64,000 bases of DNA from Prevotella sp. (lineage in GTDB: Bacteria > Bacteroidota > Bacteroidia > Bacteroidales > Dysgonomonadaceae), in contig JAISUS010000008.1 in the NCBI GenBank assembly GCA_031271965.1, positions 1-64,000 of the forward strand, in the 5' to 3' direction. A model generated the notes under the pieces. The model was not told the DNA's origin. It saw nothing but the letters and a program-made list of their open reading frames with translations, and did no database searches. Below, piece by piece: positions 18,902-28,697 of this stretch. Within the stretch, counting starts at the first letter, position 1. Every line of letters starts with the position of its first letter. A program made the translations under genes and the position numbers.

Positions 18902-18933
18902 CAAAATTACGATAATTTATTTTTTTATCCAAA
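18902..18933 (-). promoter_or_regulatory. Promoter of rimP-nusA-infB
   Basis: Minus-strand TAATTTTG (18902-18909) with TTTG (18930-18933) and a 20-bp spacer. Predicted start near 18895, only about ten bases before the terminator-like hairpin. Confidence 0.6.
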
Positions 18934-18974
18934 TTATACTTCAAATATATTCTGATTCTCAACTCACAACATCA

Positions 18975-21212
18975 TTATTTAACACCCCAGCTTGAGGAAG
19001 GCACGCTCCCCATCACAAATTCCAATGTCCCTCCGGCAGCTATATCTTTAAAATCAATATAATATTTATCGTATCGCTTCCCATTTAGAATCACTCCTTG
19101 TATATATTTATTTTGAGGACTATTATTTCCGGCAACGATCTTTAATTCCTTACCTTCACCTACCTTCACAACCGCTTCATTCACAACAGGGCTGCCAAAT
19201 ACATATTTTCCTCCGGCAGGCTCTACCTGATAAAACCCTAAAGCTGACAAAATATACCATGCCGACATCTGACCAACATCCTCGTTCCCTGACAAGCCTG
19301 CCGGCTGATCGCTATATAATTCGGATAATACCTGACGTACTTTATCTGCCGTCTTCCAAGGTTGTCCGACATACGGATACAAATAAAGGACATGATGGCT
19401 CGGCTCATTACCGTGAGCATATTGCCCAATCAGCCCACTGATATCAGGCGAAGCATTAGCTCCGAGAGAACCTTCAACAATGAATAATGAGTCTAGTTTT
19501 TGAATAAATTTCTCTTTGCTGCCAAAAAGATTAACCAATCCCTGCACATCGTGGGGCACAAGCCATGTATATTGCCAAGCATTTCCTTCGGTATAATCGT
19601 TTTCGCGATGCACCGATTCGAACGGAGTGAACGGAGTGCGAAATTTTCCTTCGGTAGAAACCCCACGCATAAATCCGGACTCTTTATCAAAATAGTAGCT
19701 ATAAGCCTTACTTCGTTTCAAGAAGTAGTCATAATCTTCTGTTTTCCCCATCACTTTTGCCACCTGCGCTATACTCCAATCGGCGATAGCATACTCCATA
19801 CACTTAGACAAACCTTCTTCTTCTTTATCATATGGAATATATCCATATTCTTTCAAGTATTTCAATCCTCTTTCATCCAGCATCGCAGAATTCTTCATCG
19901 CCTCATATGCCAACTCTTTATCAAAACCGCCATATCCCTTCAATATAGCATCCGCAACGACCGAAATACCCGGATTACCAACCATACAATCCGTTTCACA
20001 CCCCATCAGATGCCAAACAGGAAGTTTTCCTTGCTGCTGATAGATTGTCAGCATTGTATTAACTATATTACTCATCTTTTCGGGATGAATAATTGTCATC
20101 AAAGGATGCGCAGCCCGGTAAGTATCCCACAAAGAAAAAGTTGTATAGTTCTTAAATGTCGCATTACGGTGCATCTGCTTATCCGCGCCATAATAATCGC
20201 CATTTATATCACAAAATTCGGATGGTGCTATCATTGTATGATATAATGCCGTATAGAAAGTACGTTTTATCTTATTGTCCGGAATTTCAATCTGAATTTT
20301 ATTCAGCTCTTCATTCCACGCCTTATCAGCATTTGTTATTGTTTGCTCAAAGTTCCAACCCGGCAATTCAACCTGCATATTCAGCTTAGCATTCTCGATA
20401 CTAACCGGAGACAAAGCCACTTTTACAAAAACCTCTTCTTTATCTTTAGTACCGAACAATGCCTGGCCGAAAACCCTGCGCGATTTTATAGAATTGCCTT
20501 GCTGAACAGCAGTAGTATCTGATACCACAAACTTTTTCATCGGCTTAGAAAACACTGCTGTAAAAAATATTTTCTGATTATTTGCCCACCCTTTCGAAAA
20601 GCGATAACCCGAAATAGTAGAATCATTCTCTTGCATCAGACAACCTTCCATAGGTGTATCCCAGCCTATACCGTGTTGCAAATCTATTATAACTTTCGCT
20701 TCGTCTGATTTTGGGAAAATATATTTATGAAAACCGACCCTTTTAGTTGCTGTCAATTCCACATCAACATTGTATCTGTCCAGATGAACCCCGTAATATC
20801 CGGGCTTTACTTTTTCCGTTCCTCTTCTGAACAAAGAATATATACCCGATTGCGGATCTTTCAGATTCCCTCTCTTCAACACTACATCCCCAACAGCCGG
20901 CATCAGAGAAATATCCCCCAAATCACCTATTCCCGTTCCGCTAAGATGCATATGTCCAAAACCGATAATAGTAGAATCGGAATAGTGATACCCTGAACAC
21001 CAATCCCACCCAAAGGAAAAGTTAGTGGGCCCCAATTGCACCAAGCCAAATGGTACATTCGCCCCCAAGAAAACATGTCCGTGATCGCCTGTACCGATAT
21101 AAGGATCTACGTATTGCGTTAAATTTTTCAATCCAGGCTTCCGATCTACACTGAACATACTGGAAATAAAGGCAAAAGCAAGCAATAGAAGTGGTATTCT
21201 TTTTAAATTCAT
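18975..21212 (-). CDS. GH92 family alpha-mannosidase, exported
   Basis: 745 residues with an N-terminal signal peptide (about 1-22) and no clear lipobox, so probably periplasmic. The N-terminal beta-sandwich shows the family pattern V-D-P-Y-I-G-T-G-D-H-G-H and F-G-W-D-W-C-S-G-Y-H-Y. The (alpha/alpha)6 domain carries H-G-N-E-P-S-H-H with Glu603, at the position of the general acid, and G-N-E-D-V-G-Q-M-S-A-W-Y with Asp645, near the general base. GH92 enzymes are calcium-dependent exo-acting alpha-mannosidases, mostly alpha-1,2 or alpha-1,3, used on N-glycans or yeast mannan; the linkage cannot be told here. It stands alone, with no SusCD beside it. Confidence 0.92.
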   Translation of the reverse strand: MNLKRIPLLLLAFAFISSMFSVDRKPGLKNLTQYVDPYIGTGDHGHVFLGANVPFGLVQLGPTNFSFGWDWCSGYHYSDSTIIGFGHMHLSGTGIGDLGDISLMPAVGDVVLKRGNLKDPQSGIYSLFRRGTEKVKPGYYGVHLDRYNVDVELTATKRVGFHKYIFPKSDEAKVIIDLQHGIGWDTPMEGCLMQENDSTISGYRFSKGWANNQKIFFTAVFSKPMKKFVVSDTTAVQQGNSIKSRRVFGQALFGTKDKEEVFVKVALSPVSIENAKLNMQVELPGWNFEQTITNADKAWNEELNKIQIEIPDNKIKRTFYTALYHTMIAPSEFCDINGDYYGADKQMHRNATFKNYTTFSLWDTYRAAHPLMTIIHPEKMSNIVNTMLTIYQQQGKLPVWHLMGCETDCMVGNPGISVVADAILKGYGGFDKELAYEAMKNSAMLDERGLKYLKEYGYIPYDKEEEGLSKCMEYAIADWSIAQVAKVMGKTEDYDYFLKRSKAYSYYFDKESGFMRGVSTEGKFRTPFTPFESVHRENDYTEGNAWQYTWLVPHDVQGLVNLFGSKEKFIQKLDSLFIVEGSLGANASPDISGLIGQYAHGNEPSHHVLYLYPYVGQPWKTADKVRQVLSELYSDQPAGLSGNEDVGQMSAWYILSALGFYQVEPAGGKYVFGSPVVNEAVVKVGEGKELKIVAGNNSPQNKYIQGVILNGKRYDKYYIDFKDIAAGGTLEFVMGSVPSSSWGVK

Positions 21213-21352
21213 AATATTAATTCAAGATTGTTATACATTTAGAGTTGATAAAAGTAAACAAAACAAATGAAGTTCTCTCTGCGAAACGAAGCAATATAAC
21301 TCAGATGTTTACTTTTTTACCTGTAAATAGGCATTTAAATCTGTAAAATAGT

Positions 21353-21395
21353 TATTTTTGCAAATTCCAAAAAGCAGCTTGTTTGTAGAAGCTGC
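21353..21395 (+). promoter_or_regulatory. thrS promoter -7 box and leader hairpin
   Basis: TATTTTTG (21353-21360) fits the -7 consensus; no clean TTTG lies at the -33 distance. The short leader contains GCAGCTT/AAGCTGC (21374-21380 with 21389-21395) around an eight-base loop, ending 19 bases before the start codon. It could be a target for control of the thrS operon. No T-box features are present. Confidence 0.4.
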
Positions 21396-21414
21396 ATAAC
21401 TAAATATTAAAGAA

Positions 21415-23367
21415 ATGATTAAAATTACATTCCCCGATGGTTCCATCCGAGAATTTGAAAAAGGAACCACTTCAATGCAAATTGCAGAAAGCATTAGCTC
21501 GCGTCTGGCGCAAGATGTTCTTGCAGCAAAAGTAAACGGACAAGTCTGGGATCTTACCCGGCCAATCGAGGAAGATGCCACGATCGAGCTTCTGAAATGG
21601 GAAGACGAAGACGGAAAACATGCATATTGGCACTCATCGGCTCACTTGATGGCCGAGGCTGTACAAATATTGTACCCGCATGCTAAGTTCGGTATCGGGC
21701 CTGCTATTGAAAACGGGTTCTATTATGATATAGATTTTGGCGACACTCCGGTAAAAGATGCCGATTTTGCAAAAATAGAGGCTAAAATGATGGAATTGAT
21801 AGCCAATAAAGAAGAGATCAAACGTCAAAATATCACTAAGTCCGATGCGATCAAAATGTTTGAAGGCCGCAATGAAAACTACAAAGTAGAACTCATCAAC
21901 GATCTGGAAGACGGAACAATCACAACATATACACAAGGGGTATTTACCGACTTGTGTCGCGGCCCTCACTTACCAAACACTTCATACATCAAGGCTGTAA
22001 AGATACTAAGTGCAGCCGGAGCATATTGGCGTGGTGACGAAAAACGCAAACAGCTAACCCGGCTTTATGGTATTACTTTCCCTAAAAAGAAAATGCTGGA
22101 CGAGTATCTGATCATGCTGGAAGAAGCGAAGAAACGCGACCACCGCAAGATAGGTAAAGAACTTGAATTATTTGCTTTCTCCGAGAATGTAGGAAAGGGT
22201 CTCCCATTGTGGTTACCACGTGGAACACAACTGCGGCTGAAACTAGAAGATTTCTTAAAAAAGATTCAAAAGAAGTTCGAATATCAACAGGTAATGACTC
22301 CGCATATCGGCAGTAAATTGCTTTATGTTACTTCGGGACATTATGCTAAATACGGTAAGGATTCATTCCAGCCAATAAGCACTCCGGAGGAAGGCGAAGA
22401 GTTTCTATTGAAACCAATGAACTGCCCTCACCATTGCGAGATATACAAAGTAGTGCCTCGCTCATACAGGGATCTGCCTTTACGCATGGCTGAATTTGGC
22501 ACAGTGTATCGCTATGAACAAAGCGGAGAACTTCACGGATTGACCCGTGTACGTGGGTTTACTCAGGATGACGCGCATATCTTCTGTACACCGGAACAGC
22601 TCAAAGAAGAATTCCTGAAGGTTATGGACATTGTTTTCATTATCTTTAAGGCTTTGGATTTTGAGAATTTCGAAGCTCAAATATCTTTACGTGACCCCAA
22701 CAACAGAGAAAAATATATTGGCAGTGATGAAAACTGGGAAAAAGCAGAGCGCGCTATCATTGAGGCCTGTGAAGAAAAAGGTTTACCTGCGAAAGTGGAA
22801 CTTGGCGAAGCAGCCTTCTATGGCCCTAAACTGGACTTTATGGTAAAAGATGCTCTTGGACGCCGTTGGCAGTTGGGAACAATACAGGTGGATTACAATT
22901 TACCTGAACGTTTCGAACTGGAATATACAGGAGCCGACAACCAGAAGCATCGCCCTGTAATGATACACCGTGCACCGTTTGGCTCTATGGAACGATTCAT
23001 AGCGGTTCTTATTGAACATACAGCGGGAAAATTCCCGTTGTGGCTCGCTCCTGATCAGGTGGTAGTTTTACCTATCAGCGAGAAGTTCAACGATTATGCT
23101 TATAAAGTATCGGGCTACCTGAAACAACAAGGTATTAGTTCACAAGTAGATGACCGAAACGAAAAAATAGGACGAAAAATTCGTGACAATGAGTTAAAAA
23201 GAATCCCTTATTTGCTCATTGTAGGCGAGAAAGAAGCAGAAACAGAAGAAGTTTCGGTAAGAAAACAGGGCGAAGGTGATACAGGTTCAATGAAATTTAT
23301 TAACTTTGCTGCCCAATTAAATGAAGAAATGGAAAAAATGATGAATGCATGGGAACATCAATCCTAA
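21415..23367 (+). CDS. thrS: Threonyl-tRNA synthetase
   Basis: 650 residues, full length. It has an N-terminal TGS domain (F-P-D-G-S-I-R-E-F, 1-60), an editing domain with the [10 protein letters not shown] metal/catalytic block, a class II catalytic core ([16 protein letters not shown] zinc ligands; [11 protein letters not shown] motif 2), motif 3 ([11 protein letters not shown]), and a C-terminal anticodon-binding domain. It charges tRNA-Thr. It leads a thrS-infC-rpmI-rplT cluster, an arrangement known in many bacteria. Confidence 0.98.
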   Translation: MIKITFPDGSIREFEKGTTSMQIAESISSRLAQDVLAAKVNGQVWDLTRPIEEDATIELLKWEDEDGKHAYWHSSAHLMAEAVQILYPHAKFGIGPAIENGFYYDIDFGDTPVKDADFAKIEAKMMELIANKEEIKRQNITKSDAIKMFEGRNENYKVELINDLEDGTITTYTQGVFTDLCRGPHLPNTSYIKAVKILSAAGAYWRGDEKRKQLTRLYGITFPKKKMLDEYLIMLEEAKKRDHRKIGKELELFAFSENVGKGLPLWLPRGTQLRLKLEDFLKKIQKKFEYQQVMTPHIGSKLLYVTSGHYAKYGKDSFQPISTPEEGEEFLLKPMNCPHHCEIYKVVPRSYRDLPLRMAEFGTVYRYEQSGELHGLTRVRGFTQDDAHIFCTPEQLKEEFLKVMDIVFIIFKALDFENFEAQISLRDPNNREKYIGSDENWEKAERAIIEACEEKGLPAKVELGEAAFYGPKLDFMVKDALGRRWQLGTIQVDYNLPERFELEYTGADNQKHRPVMIHRAPFGSMERFIAVLIEHTAGKFPLWLAPDQVVVLPISEKFNDYAYKVSGYLKQQGISSQVDDRNEKIGRKIRDNELKRIPYLLIVGEKEAETEEVSVRKQGEGDTGSMKFINFAAQLNEEMEKMMNAWEHQS

Positions 23368-23419
23368 GGTATTTATCGTTATATATCTGATAAACAAATA
23401 TTAAATAACTAAAACAAAA

Positions 23420-23446
23420 AAGGAGAATTCAAACAATTTTTGAATG
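23420..23446 (+). promoter_or_regulatory. Unusual infC initiation region: purine-rich box, hairpin, ATG
   Basis: An AAGGAG box at 23420-23425 lies 18 bases before the infC ATG (23444-23446), too far for normal use. Between them ATTCAAA (23427-23433) and TTTGAAT (23439-23445) form a seven-bp hairpin that includes the first two bases of the ATG. Folding would bring the box close to the start but also bury the start codon, which suggests a translational switch. An in-frame TGA directly before the ATG excludes a longer product. Confidence 0.4.
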
Positions 23447-24046
23447 AGAAATAACAGATTTAACAACCGCAAAGAAGAATTACACAAGATCAATGGAAAT
23501 ATTCGGGCCAGAGAAGTCCGTCTAGTCGGAGATAATGTCGAACAAGGAGTCTATTCTATAAATGAAGCATTACGTTTGGCTGATGAACTTGAACTTGATT
23601 TAGTTGAGATTTCTCCAACGGCTGATCCTCCTGTTTGTAGAATTACTGATTATCAGAAATTTCTTTATCAACAAAAGAAGAAACAAAAAGAAGCTAAAGC
23701 CAAGTCGGTGAAAGTCGTTGTTAAGGAGATTCGTTTCGGACCTCAAACCGACGACCACGACTTCAACTTCAAGCTAAAACATGCAAAGAGCTTCCTTGAA
23801 GAAGGATCTAAGGTAAAAGCTTTTGTATTCTTCAAAGGGCGTTCAATATTGTTCAAAGAACAAGGTGAAGTCCTGTTACTCCGCTTTGCCACGGAACTGG
23901 AAGATTACGGAAAAGTGGATCAATTGCCTGCCCTTGAAGGAAAGAAAATGATAATGATGCTTTCCCCTAAAAAACAACCGGCAAAAGTGGCTCCGGCAAA
24001 ACCGAAAGAAGAGAAAAAAGAAGTAAAGAAAGAAAAAGAAGAATAA
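23444..24046 (+). CDS. infC: Translation initiation factor IF-3
   Basis: 200 residues. The N-terminal domain has [15 protein letters not shown] and the C-terminal domain [15 protein letters not shown] with F-F-K-G-R-S. It binds the 30S subunit and checks start-codon choice. A Lys/Glu/Pro-rich tail (about 180-200) extends past the usual end, as is common in Bacteroidota. It lies 76 bp after thrS and 45 bp before rpmI. The start is an ATG, unlike the rare start codon used in enterobacteria. Confidence 0.97.
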   Translation: MRNNRFNNRKEELHKINGNIRAREVRLVGDNVEQGVYSINEALRLADELELDLVEISPTADPPVCRITDYQKFLYQQKKKQKEAKAKSVKVVVKEIRFGPQTDDHDFNFKLKHAKSFLEEGSKVKAFVFFKGRSILFKEQGEVLLLRFATELEDYGKVDQLPALEGKKMIMMLSPKKQPAKVAPAKPKEEKKEVKKEKEE

Positions 24047-24091
24047 ACAAAATCGTTTATTCGTGTTTAAATAATTAAATTACTAACTGAG

Positions 24092-24289
24092 ATGCCAAAA
24101 ATGAAGACTAATTCCGGTGCCAAAAAGAGGTTCGCCCTTACCGGATCAGGAAAAATCAAAAGAAAACATGCTTTCAAAAGTCATATCCTGACTAAGAAAA
24201 CAAAAAAACAGAAAAGAAATCTTACTCATGCAACACTTGTGCATAAGGTAGATGAAAAAGCTGTGAAACAATTGTTAGCAATGAAATAA
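24092..24289 (+). CDS. rpmI: 50S ribosomal protein L35
   Basis: 65 residues, highly basic, starting [14 protein letters not shown], the standard L35 N-terminus, with [14 protein letters not shown]. It lies between infC and rplT as in most bacteria. Confidence 0.97.
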   Translation: MPKMKTNSGAKKRFALTGSGKIKRKHAFKSHILTKKTKKQKRNLTHATLVHKVDEKAVKQLLAMK

Positions 24290-24395
24290 TTGTTTACTGT
24301 TTTCTAAAACAAAGCAAGTAAAAAGATTTATTAACCGGATGTATGCACCAAAGAGTTCTAATATGAGAACCGCTAACATTCAAAACATTTAAATT

Positions 24396-24740
24396 ATGCC
24401 AAGATCAGTCAATCATGTTGCTTCACGCAACCGCAGAAAAAAAGTATTAAAATTAACAAGAGGCTATTACGGAGCTAGAAAGAATGTATGGACAGTAGCC
24501 AAAAACACGTGGGAAAAAGGCCTTACCTATGCATTCCGTGACCGTCGTGCCAAAAAACGCAACTTCCGTGCATTGTGGATACAACGTATCAATGCAGCTG
24601 CACGCCTTGAAGGAACGTCTTATTCTCGTCTGATGGGAGCTTTACACAAAAACGGTGTTGAAATCAACCGTAAAGTTCTTGCTGACCTTGCTATGAATCA
24701 CCCGGAAGCATTCAAAGCAATTGTTGAGAAAGTAAAATAA
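24396..24740 (+). CDS. rplT: 50S ribosomal protein L20
   Basis: 114 residues, starting [17 protein letters not shown], with the conserved G-Y-Y-G-A-R-K-N and [11 protein letters not shown]20 is needed for early 50S assembly and in other bacteria represses rpmI-rplT translation by binding its own mRNA. The 106-bp gap after rpmI contains a small hairpin (GTTCT 24355-24359 with AGAAC 24366-24370) that could be part of such a site; this is inference only. Confidence 0.97.
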   Translation: MPRSVNHVASRNRRKKVLKLTRGYYGARKNVWTVAKNTWEKGLTYAFRDRRAKKRNFRALWIQRINAAARLEGTSYSRLMGALHKNGVEINRKVLADLAMNHPEAFKAIVEKVK

Positions 24741-24756
24741 ATGACATACTGATAAA

Positions 24757-24791
24757 AAAAAGGAGCAATTTTAAAAATTGCTCCTTTTTTT
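24757..24791 (+). terminator. Bidirectional terminator between rplT and ompH
   Basis: AGGAGCAATT (24761-24770) and AATTGCTCCT (24776-24785) form a ten-bp stem with a five-base loop, flanked by A-run and T-run, so it can end transcription from both sides where rplT and ompH converge. Confidence 0.9.
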
Positions 24792-24809
24792 ATTATATAG
24801 TAATTATAA

Positions 24810-25313
24810 TTAATTAGCGATACCTAATTTAGCTCTTACTTTCGGTGCTGCATCTACAGCATTAGAACTCCAATAAAGTACAGCAGCAGAATTAAGAATA
24901 TAGGTATAACCATTTTCATCACCTACATCTTTAATAGCTTTTCTTAATTTTTCCTGCAAAGGTGCGATAAGCGATTGTTGTAACTTTTCGTACTCTTCCA
25001 TACTAGTTCTCTGATATGTTTCAAATCTACTTTCTAAATCGCTTACTTGTTTTTGTCTATCAAGAATAATAGCTTCAGTAAGATCTTTCGAGTCAGTTTT
25101 TCCAAACTCCTCGATCTTTGCATTATATTCAGCCTGGATTCCTTCTCTCACTTTCGTGATCTGCTCTCTTTTAGCAAGCAATTGACTTTCTACATCCTTC
25201 AATTCAGGCATCTTACTAAACACCTCTTCTGCGTTAACGTAAGCAAATTTATCTTGAGCAAACATTCCCACCGGGGCTAATACAAAAAGTACTAGAATTA
25301 ATTTTTTCAACAT
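24810..25313 (-). CDS. OmpH/Skp-family periplasmic chaperone
   Basis: 167 residues: a signal peptide (cleavage near M-F-A-Q), the start F-A-Y-V-N-A-E-E-V-F-S-K-M-P, a charged coiled coil (about 40-120), and the C-terminal G-Y-T-Y-I-L-N-S-A-A-V-L-Y segment. Skp-type proteins carry unfolded outer-membrane barrels to the Bam complex. It is the last of the bamA-ompH-ompH string, 51 bp after the preceding paralogue. Confidence 0.92.
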   Translation of the reverse strand: MLKKLILVLFVLAPVGMFAQDKFAYVNAEEVFSKMPELKDVESQLLAKREQITKVREGIQAEYNAKIEEFGKTDSKDLTEAIILDRQKQVSDLESRFETYQRTSMEEYEKLQQSLIAPLQEKLRKAIKDVGDENGYTYILNSAAVLYWSSNAVDAAPKVRAKLGIAN

Positions 25314-25364
25314 AGTTATAGTTAATTTAATTGGTTTAATTTATTCGGGGACAAATATAAATAA

Positions 25365-25880
25365 TTATTTCGAATATCCGAGTTTTGCCAGCACCTCATT
25401 GCTTATATCTATTCTGGGAGAGGCAAATATAACACTTTCGGCCGATGCCCTATCTAAAACAAGTTGATACCCTTTAGCTTCTGATATTTCTTTTATAGCA
25501 TTATATATATCGTCCTGAATAGGCTTTACCAACGCCTCTCTTTTTTTATAAAGCTCTCCTTCGGGTCCGAAATATTTGCGATTAAGTTCTTGTATGGCTT
25601 TCTCTTTTTCTACAATTGCACTTTCCCGTTTCGTCTTTTGCTCTGCCGAAAGAAATACTAAGTCCGACTGATATGACTTATACATATTCTTTACCTCCTG
25701 CTGAGCTTTTTCGACTTCTCCCTGCCATTTTTTAGACATCACCTCCAACTGTTCTTGTGCGGTTTCATAGCTACTTATATTCTTGAGAATATAATCCATA
25801 TCTATTAAAGCAAATTTCTGGGCATAGCTTCCTGCCGTAACTCCTATAAATAAAGCTATAACTAAAAGTATTCTTTTCAT
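25365..25880 (-). CDS. OmpH/Skp-family periplasmic chaperone
   Basis: 171 residues with a signal peptide (to about residue 20, S-Y-A-Q), the family start F-A-L-I-D-M-D-Y-I-L-K-N-I, a long coiled coil (about 40-115) and the C-terminal G-Y-Q-L-V-L-D-R-A-S-A-E-S-V. It lies 79 bp downstream of bamA, the classical position of skp/ompH, and is followed by another paralogue. The two are clearly diverged in sequence, so they are old duplicates rather than a recent tandem copy. Confidence 0.93.
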   Translation of the reverse strand: MKRILLVIALFIGVTAGSYAQKFALIDMDYILKNISSYETAQEQLEVMSKKWQGEVEKAQQEVKNMYKSYQSDLVFLSAEQKTKRESAIVEKEKAIQELNRKYFGPEGELYKKREALVKPIQDDIYNAIKEISEAKGYQLVLDRASAESVIFASPRIDISNEVLAKLGYSK

Positions 25881-25959
25881 AACTACTAATTTTAATGTGT
25901 AATAATTAGACGTCGTGTCAACCGATTTGTTTATTCTCTTGGCTATAAATAATGTTAAA

Positions 25960-28647
25960 TCAGAATTCCTGCCCTATTACAAAGTGGAATTGGCTTCCGC
26001 TACGAGATGAATAACTGTTTGGGCTATCGAAACCATAAGCCCAGTCGATACCCATAAGCCCGATCATCGGTAACATAATACGTGCACCAAACCCTGCTGA
26101 ACGTTTCAACTGGAATGGATTAAAATCTTTGAGGTCGCTCCAAGCATTACCGGCTTCAACAAATCCTAAGACATAAATAGTCGACGATGGTTCTAATATC
26201 AACGGATATCTCATCTCCAGAGCTAAACGGGTATATGCACTGGCATTACTACTTAGCGATCCGTTTTCATATCCGCGAAGACCAATAGTTTCCGTTGCAT
26301 ATGTGCTGGAATATCCTGACATGCCATCACCACCGACATAGAATGTCTCGAATGGAGATTTTTTATATTTATTGAAATAACCTACGAATCCGTATTCAGC
26401 ACGAGTCATTAAAACAGGAGTCCTCTTAACTTCTGGTCCTGCTAAGGATGTAAATGTTTTAGATTTGAATTTCCATTTATGGTATTCAACCCATTTGTAT
26501 TTATCACCATTTTCATATCCAGACTCATCCGGTTTCATATTTTTATAGTCCTTACCATCCCACATAGAAAACGGAGGGGTTACCTGAAGGCTTAAAGACA
26601 AATCTGTTCCCCGACGTGTGTATACAGGATTGTCAATGGAGCGCCTGCTTAATGATAAATTCAAGCTAAGATTATTGCTCGTACCGTTTTTAACAATAAA
26701 GTATGCCCAATCTTTCATGCGGTATAGTTGGTATGAAAGTTCTGCTTGCACAGTAAAATAGTCATCAGGCCATGTCAATCGTTTTCCGTATCCAACAGAA
26801 ACACCGATCATCTGTATACTTTTATTCGGGTCAGCAGCGACACTGTAATCCCCATAACCACTACCGTAACCGCTACCATAGCCATAACCACTACCGTAAC
26901 CATAACTTGAATACGGATTATATCCATAATAACTATTATTGAGATATCTACTGTTTATATCAGTCTGACGTGAATAATATGCACCAACAGATAACGAATT
27001 AGGGCGTTTACCTCCAAACCACGGATCGAAAAATGAAACGGAATATGATTGATAATATTTGGCATTTGTCTGAGCACTCAATGTTAAAGTTTGCCCTTCC
27101 CCTTGAGGTATAATACCTTTATATGTGCTCGGGTTTAAGAGATTCTTAAGCGAGAAGTTCGTAAACTTCAAGCTAAGTTTACCAATAATACCCGTTTGTC
27201 CCCAACCTGCCGAAAATTCTATTTGATCATTGGCCTTCGAAACCAAAGGAAGGCCTATATCCACTGTTCCAGACTCCGCATCGGGAACTATATCCGGACT
27301 ACTGAGTTGTTCCGGATCAAAATGTCCCATCTGAGCTATTTCCCGCATTGAACGAACAATATCGTCACGGCTATAAAGTGCACCCGGCCTAATTCTTAAT
27401 TCACGCCGCACAACATCTTCGTATACACGGTCGTTGCCCGAAATAGACACTCTACGTATAGTAGCCACAGGACCTTCGGAGATACGAATCTCCAAGTCAA
27501 CAGAGTCATTAGCCAAATTAACCTCTACAGGATCTGCATGTGAGAATAAATATCCATTATTCTGATAAAAGAGATTCATTACAGCTCCATCATCGGAAGA
27601 AAGGCGTTCAATGAGTTTCTTCTGATTGTAGACATCTCCCGGCTTCATATTCAGCTGAGTCTGTAGCTTCCATGTCTCATACTTCGTATTTCCGACCCAT
27701 TTGATATCCCTTATATGATATTTATTGCCCTCATCAACTTTTATCTTTATATCGACTTTATCCGGTTTTACCGAAGAAGTAACAGTATCCCATGTGATAG
27801 CAGCATCACGATATCCAAGCTCATTATACTTAGCGATAAGATGTTCTTTATCTTCCTCATAACTTTCAGGCACAAACTTGGTAGAACGAAGGAAGTTTCT
27901 TATCCATGCGCCAAAATTACTCTTATGGCGGGTCTTCTTCATAGCCTTCTCCAGCGTAGCTGCAGTTACCTGATCATTCCCTTCAATAATTATACTGTTT
28001 ACCTTTGTTTTATCTTTCTTTGTAACATCGATATGTAAAACAACATAATTCTCTTTAGACAAATCCGGTTCTTCAGTTATTTTGATATCTGCGTTGTTAT
28101 ATCCTTTTTCATCAAAGTATTTCTTGATAATGGTTTTTGCCCTATCCATTGCATGCGGCGTAATCTGCAAATCAACCATCAAACCAATTTTATTCCCTAG
28201 CTCTTGCTGCTCTGACTTCTTCATTCCCGAATAAAGAATACTGGAAATACGAGGACGCTCGCTTAACTTTATTTCAAGCCATATTTTATTTCCTTCTATC
28301 TTCGTTGCAAGAATCTTAGTATCTGAGAATAATTTCTGTCTCCAGAATTTTTTTACAGCATTAGTTATTTCCGGCCCCGGCACTTCTATTATATCCCCTA
28401 CTGCCAGTTCGGAAAAACCAATCAGGGTAAAATCCTCATAACCGGAATTTTCAGGTTTATTGACTTTTATGTCAGCTATTTCATACTTTTTAGGAGTGTT
28501 GTAGGATACCTCCGGTACATCGTCTAAATTAGCTCCAATAGCTTTATTTATATTTTTTACTTCGATACTATCTACTACCTGTCCTTTCGCTCCTATAGAA
28601 AAGAGGTAGGAAATAATTACTAAAATGAATAAACCTTTTTTTAACAT
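25960..28647 (-). CDS. bamA: Outer-membrane protein assembly factor BamA
   Basis: 895 residues: a signal peptide, a region of POTRA domains (about 45-430, recurring G-N-D/T-x-V patterns such as I-I-E-G-N-D-Q-V and R-R-V-S-I-S-G-N-D-R-V-Y), and an Omp85 barrel ending in Phe with the G-L-R-G-Y-E-N-G-S loop-6 motif and M-G-I-D-W-A-Y-G-F-D. It inserts barrels into the outer membrane. An unusual Tyr/Gly/Ser repeat tract (about 565-600) sits in a predicted extracellular loop, encoded by a degenerate repeat at 26848-26930. The gene follows uppS and precedes the two ompH genes. Confidence 0.96.
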   Translation of the reverse strand: MLKKGLFILVIISYLFSIGAKGQVVDSIEVKNINKAIGANLDDVPEVSYNTPKKYEIADIKVNKPENSGYEDFTLIGFSELAVGDIIEVPGPEITNAVKKFWRQKLFSDTKILATKIEGNKIWLEIKLSERPRISSILYSGMKKSEQQELGNKIGLMVDLQITPHAMDRAKTIIKKYFDEKGYNNADIKITEEPDLSKENYVVLHIDVTKKDKTKVNSIIIEGNDQVTAATLEKAMKKTRHKSNFGAWIRNFLRSTKFVPESYEEDKEHLIAKYNELGYRDAAITWDTVTSSVKPDKVDIKIKVDEGNKYHIRDIKWVGNTKYETWKLQTQLNMKPGDVYNQKKLIERLSSDDGAVMNLFYQNNGYLFSHADPVEVNLANDSVDLEIRISEGPVATIRRVSISGNDRVYEDVVRRELRIRPGALYSRDDIVRSMREIAQMGHFDPEQLSSPDIVPDAESGTVDIGLPLVSKANDQIEFSAGWGQTGIIGKLSLKFTNFSLKNLLNPSTYKGIIPQGEGQTLTLSAQTNAKYYQSYSVSFFDPWFGGKRPNSLSVGAYYSRQTDINSRYLNNSYYGYNPYSSYGYGSGYGYGSGYGSGYGDYSVAADPNKSIQMIGVSVGYGKRLTWPDDYFTVQAELSYQLYRMKDWAYFIVKNGTSNNLSLNLSLSRRSIDNPVYTRRGTDLSLSLQVTPPFSMWDGKDYKNMKPDESGYENGDKYKWVEYHKWKFKSKTFTSLAGPEVKRTPVLMTRAEYGFVGYFNKYKKSPFETFYVGGDGMSGYSSTYATETIGLRGYENGSLSSNASAYTRLALEMRYPLILEPSSTIYVLGFVEAGNAWSDLKDFNPFQLKRSAGFGARIMLPMIGLMGIDWAYGFDSPNSYSSRSGSQFHFVIGQEF

Positions 28648-28697
28648 ATTTGGTTTGATCGTTGTTTCTTATCGTATATATTGTTATTTATCACTTA

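Noticed and set aside
19500..20246. 248-codon plus-strand frame opposite the GH92 gene
   Set aside because: The GH92 frame has all catalytic motifs; the opposite frame has no domain and untypical composition.
21301..21414. T-box riboswitch upstream of thrS
   Set aside because: No T-box consensus, specifier stem or antiterminator; only one small hairpin.
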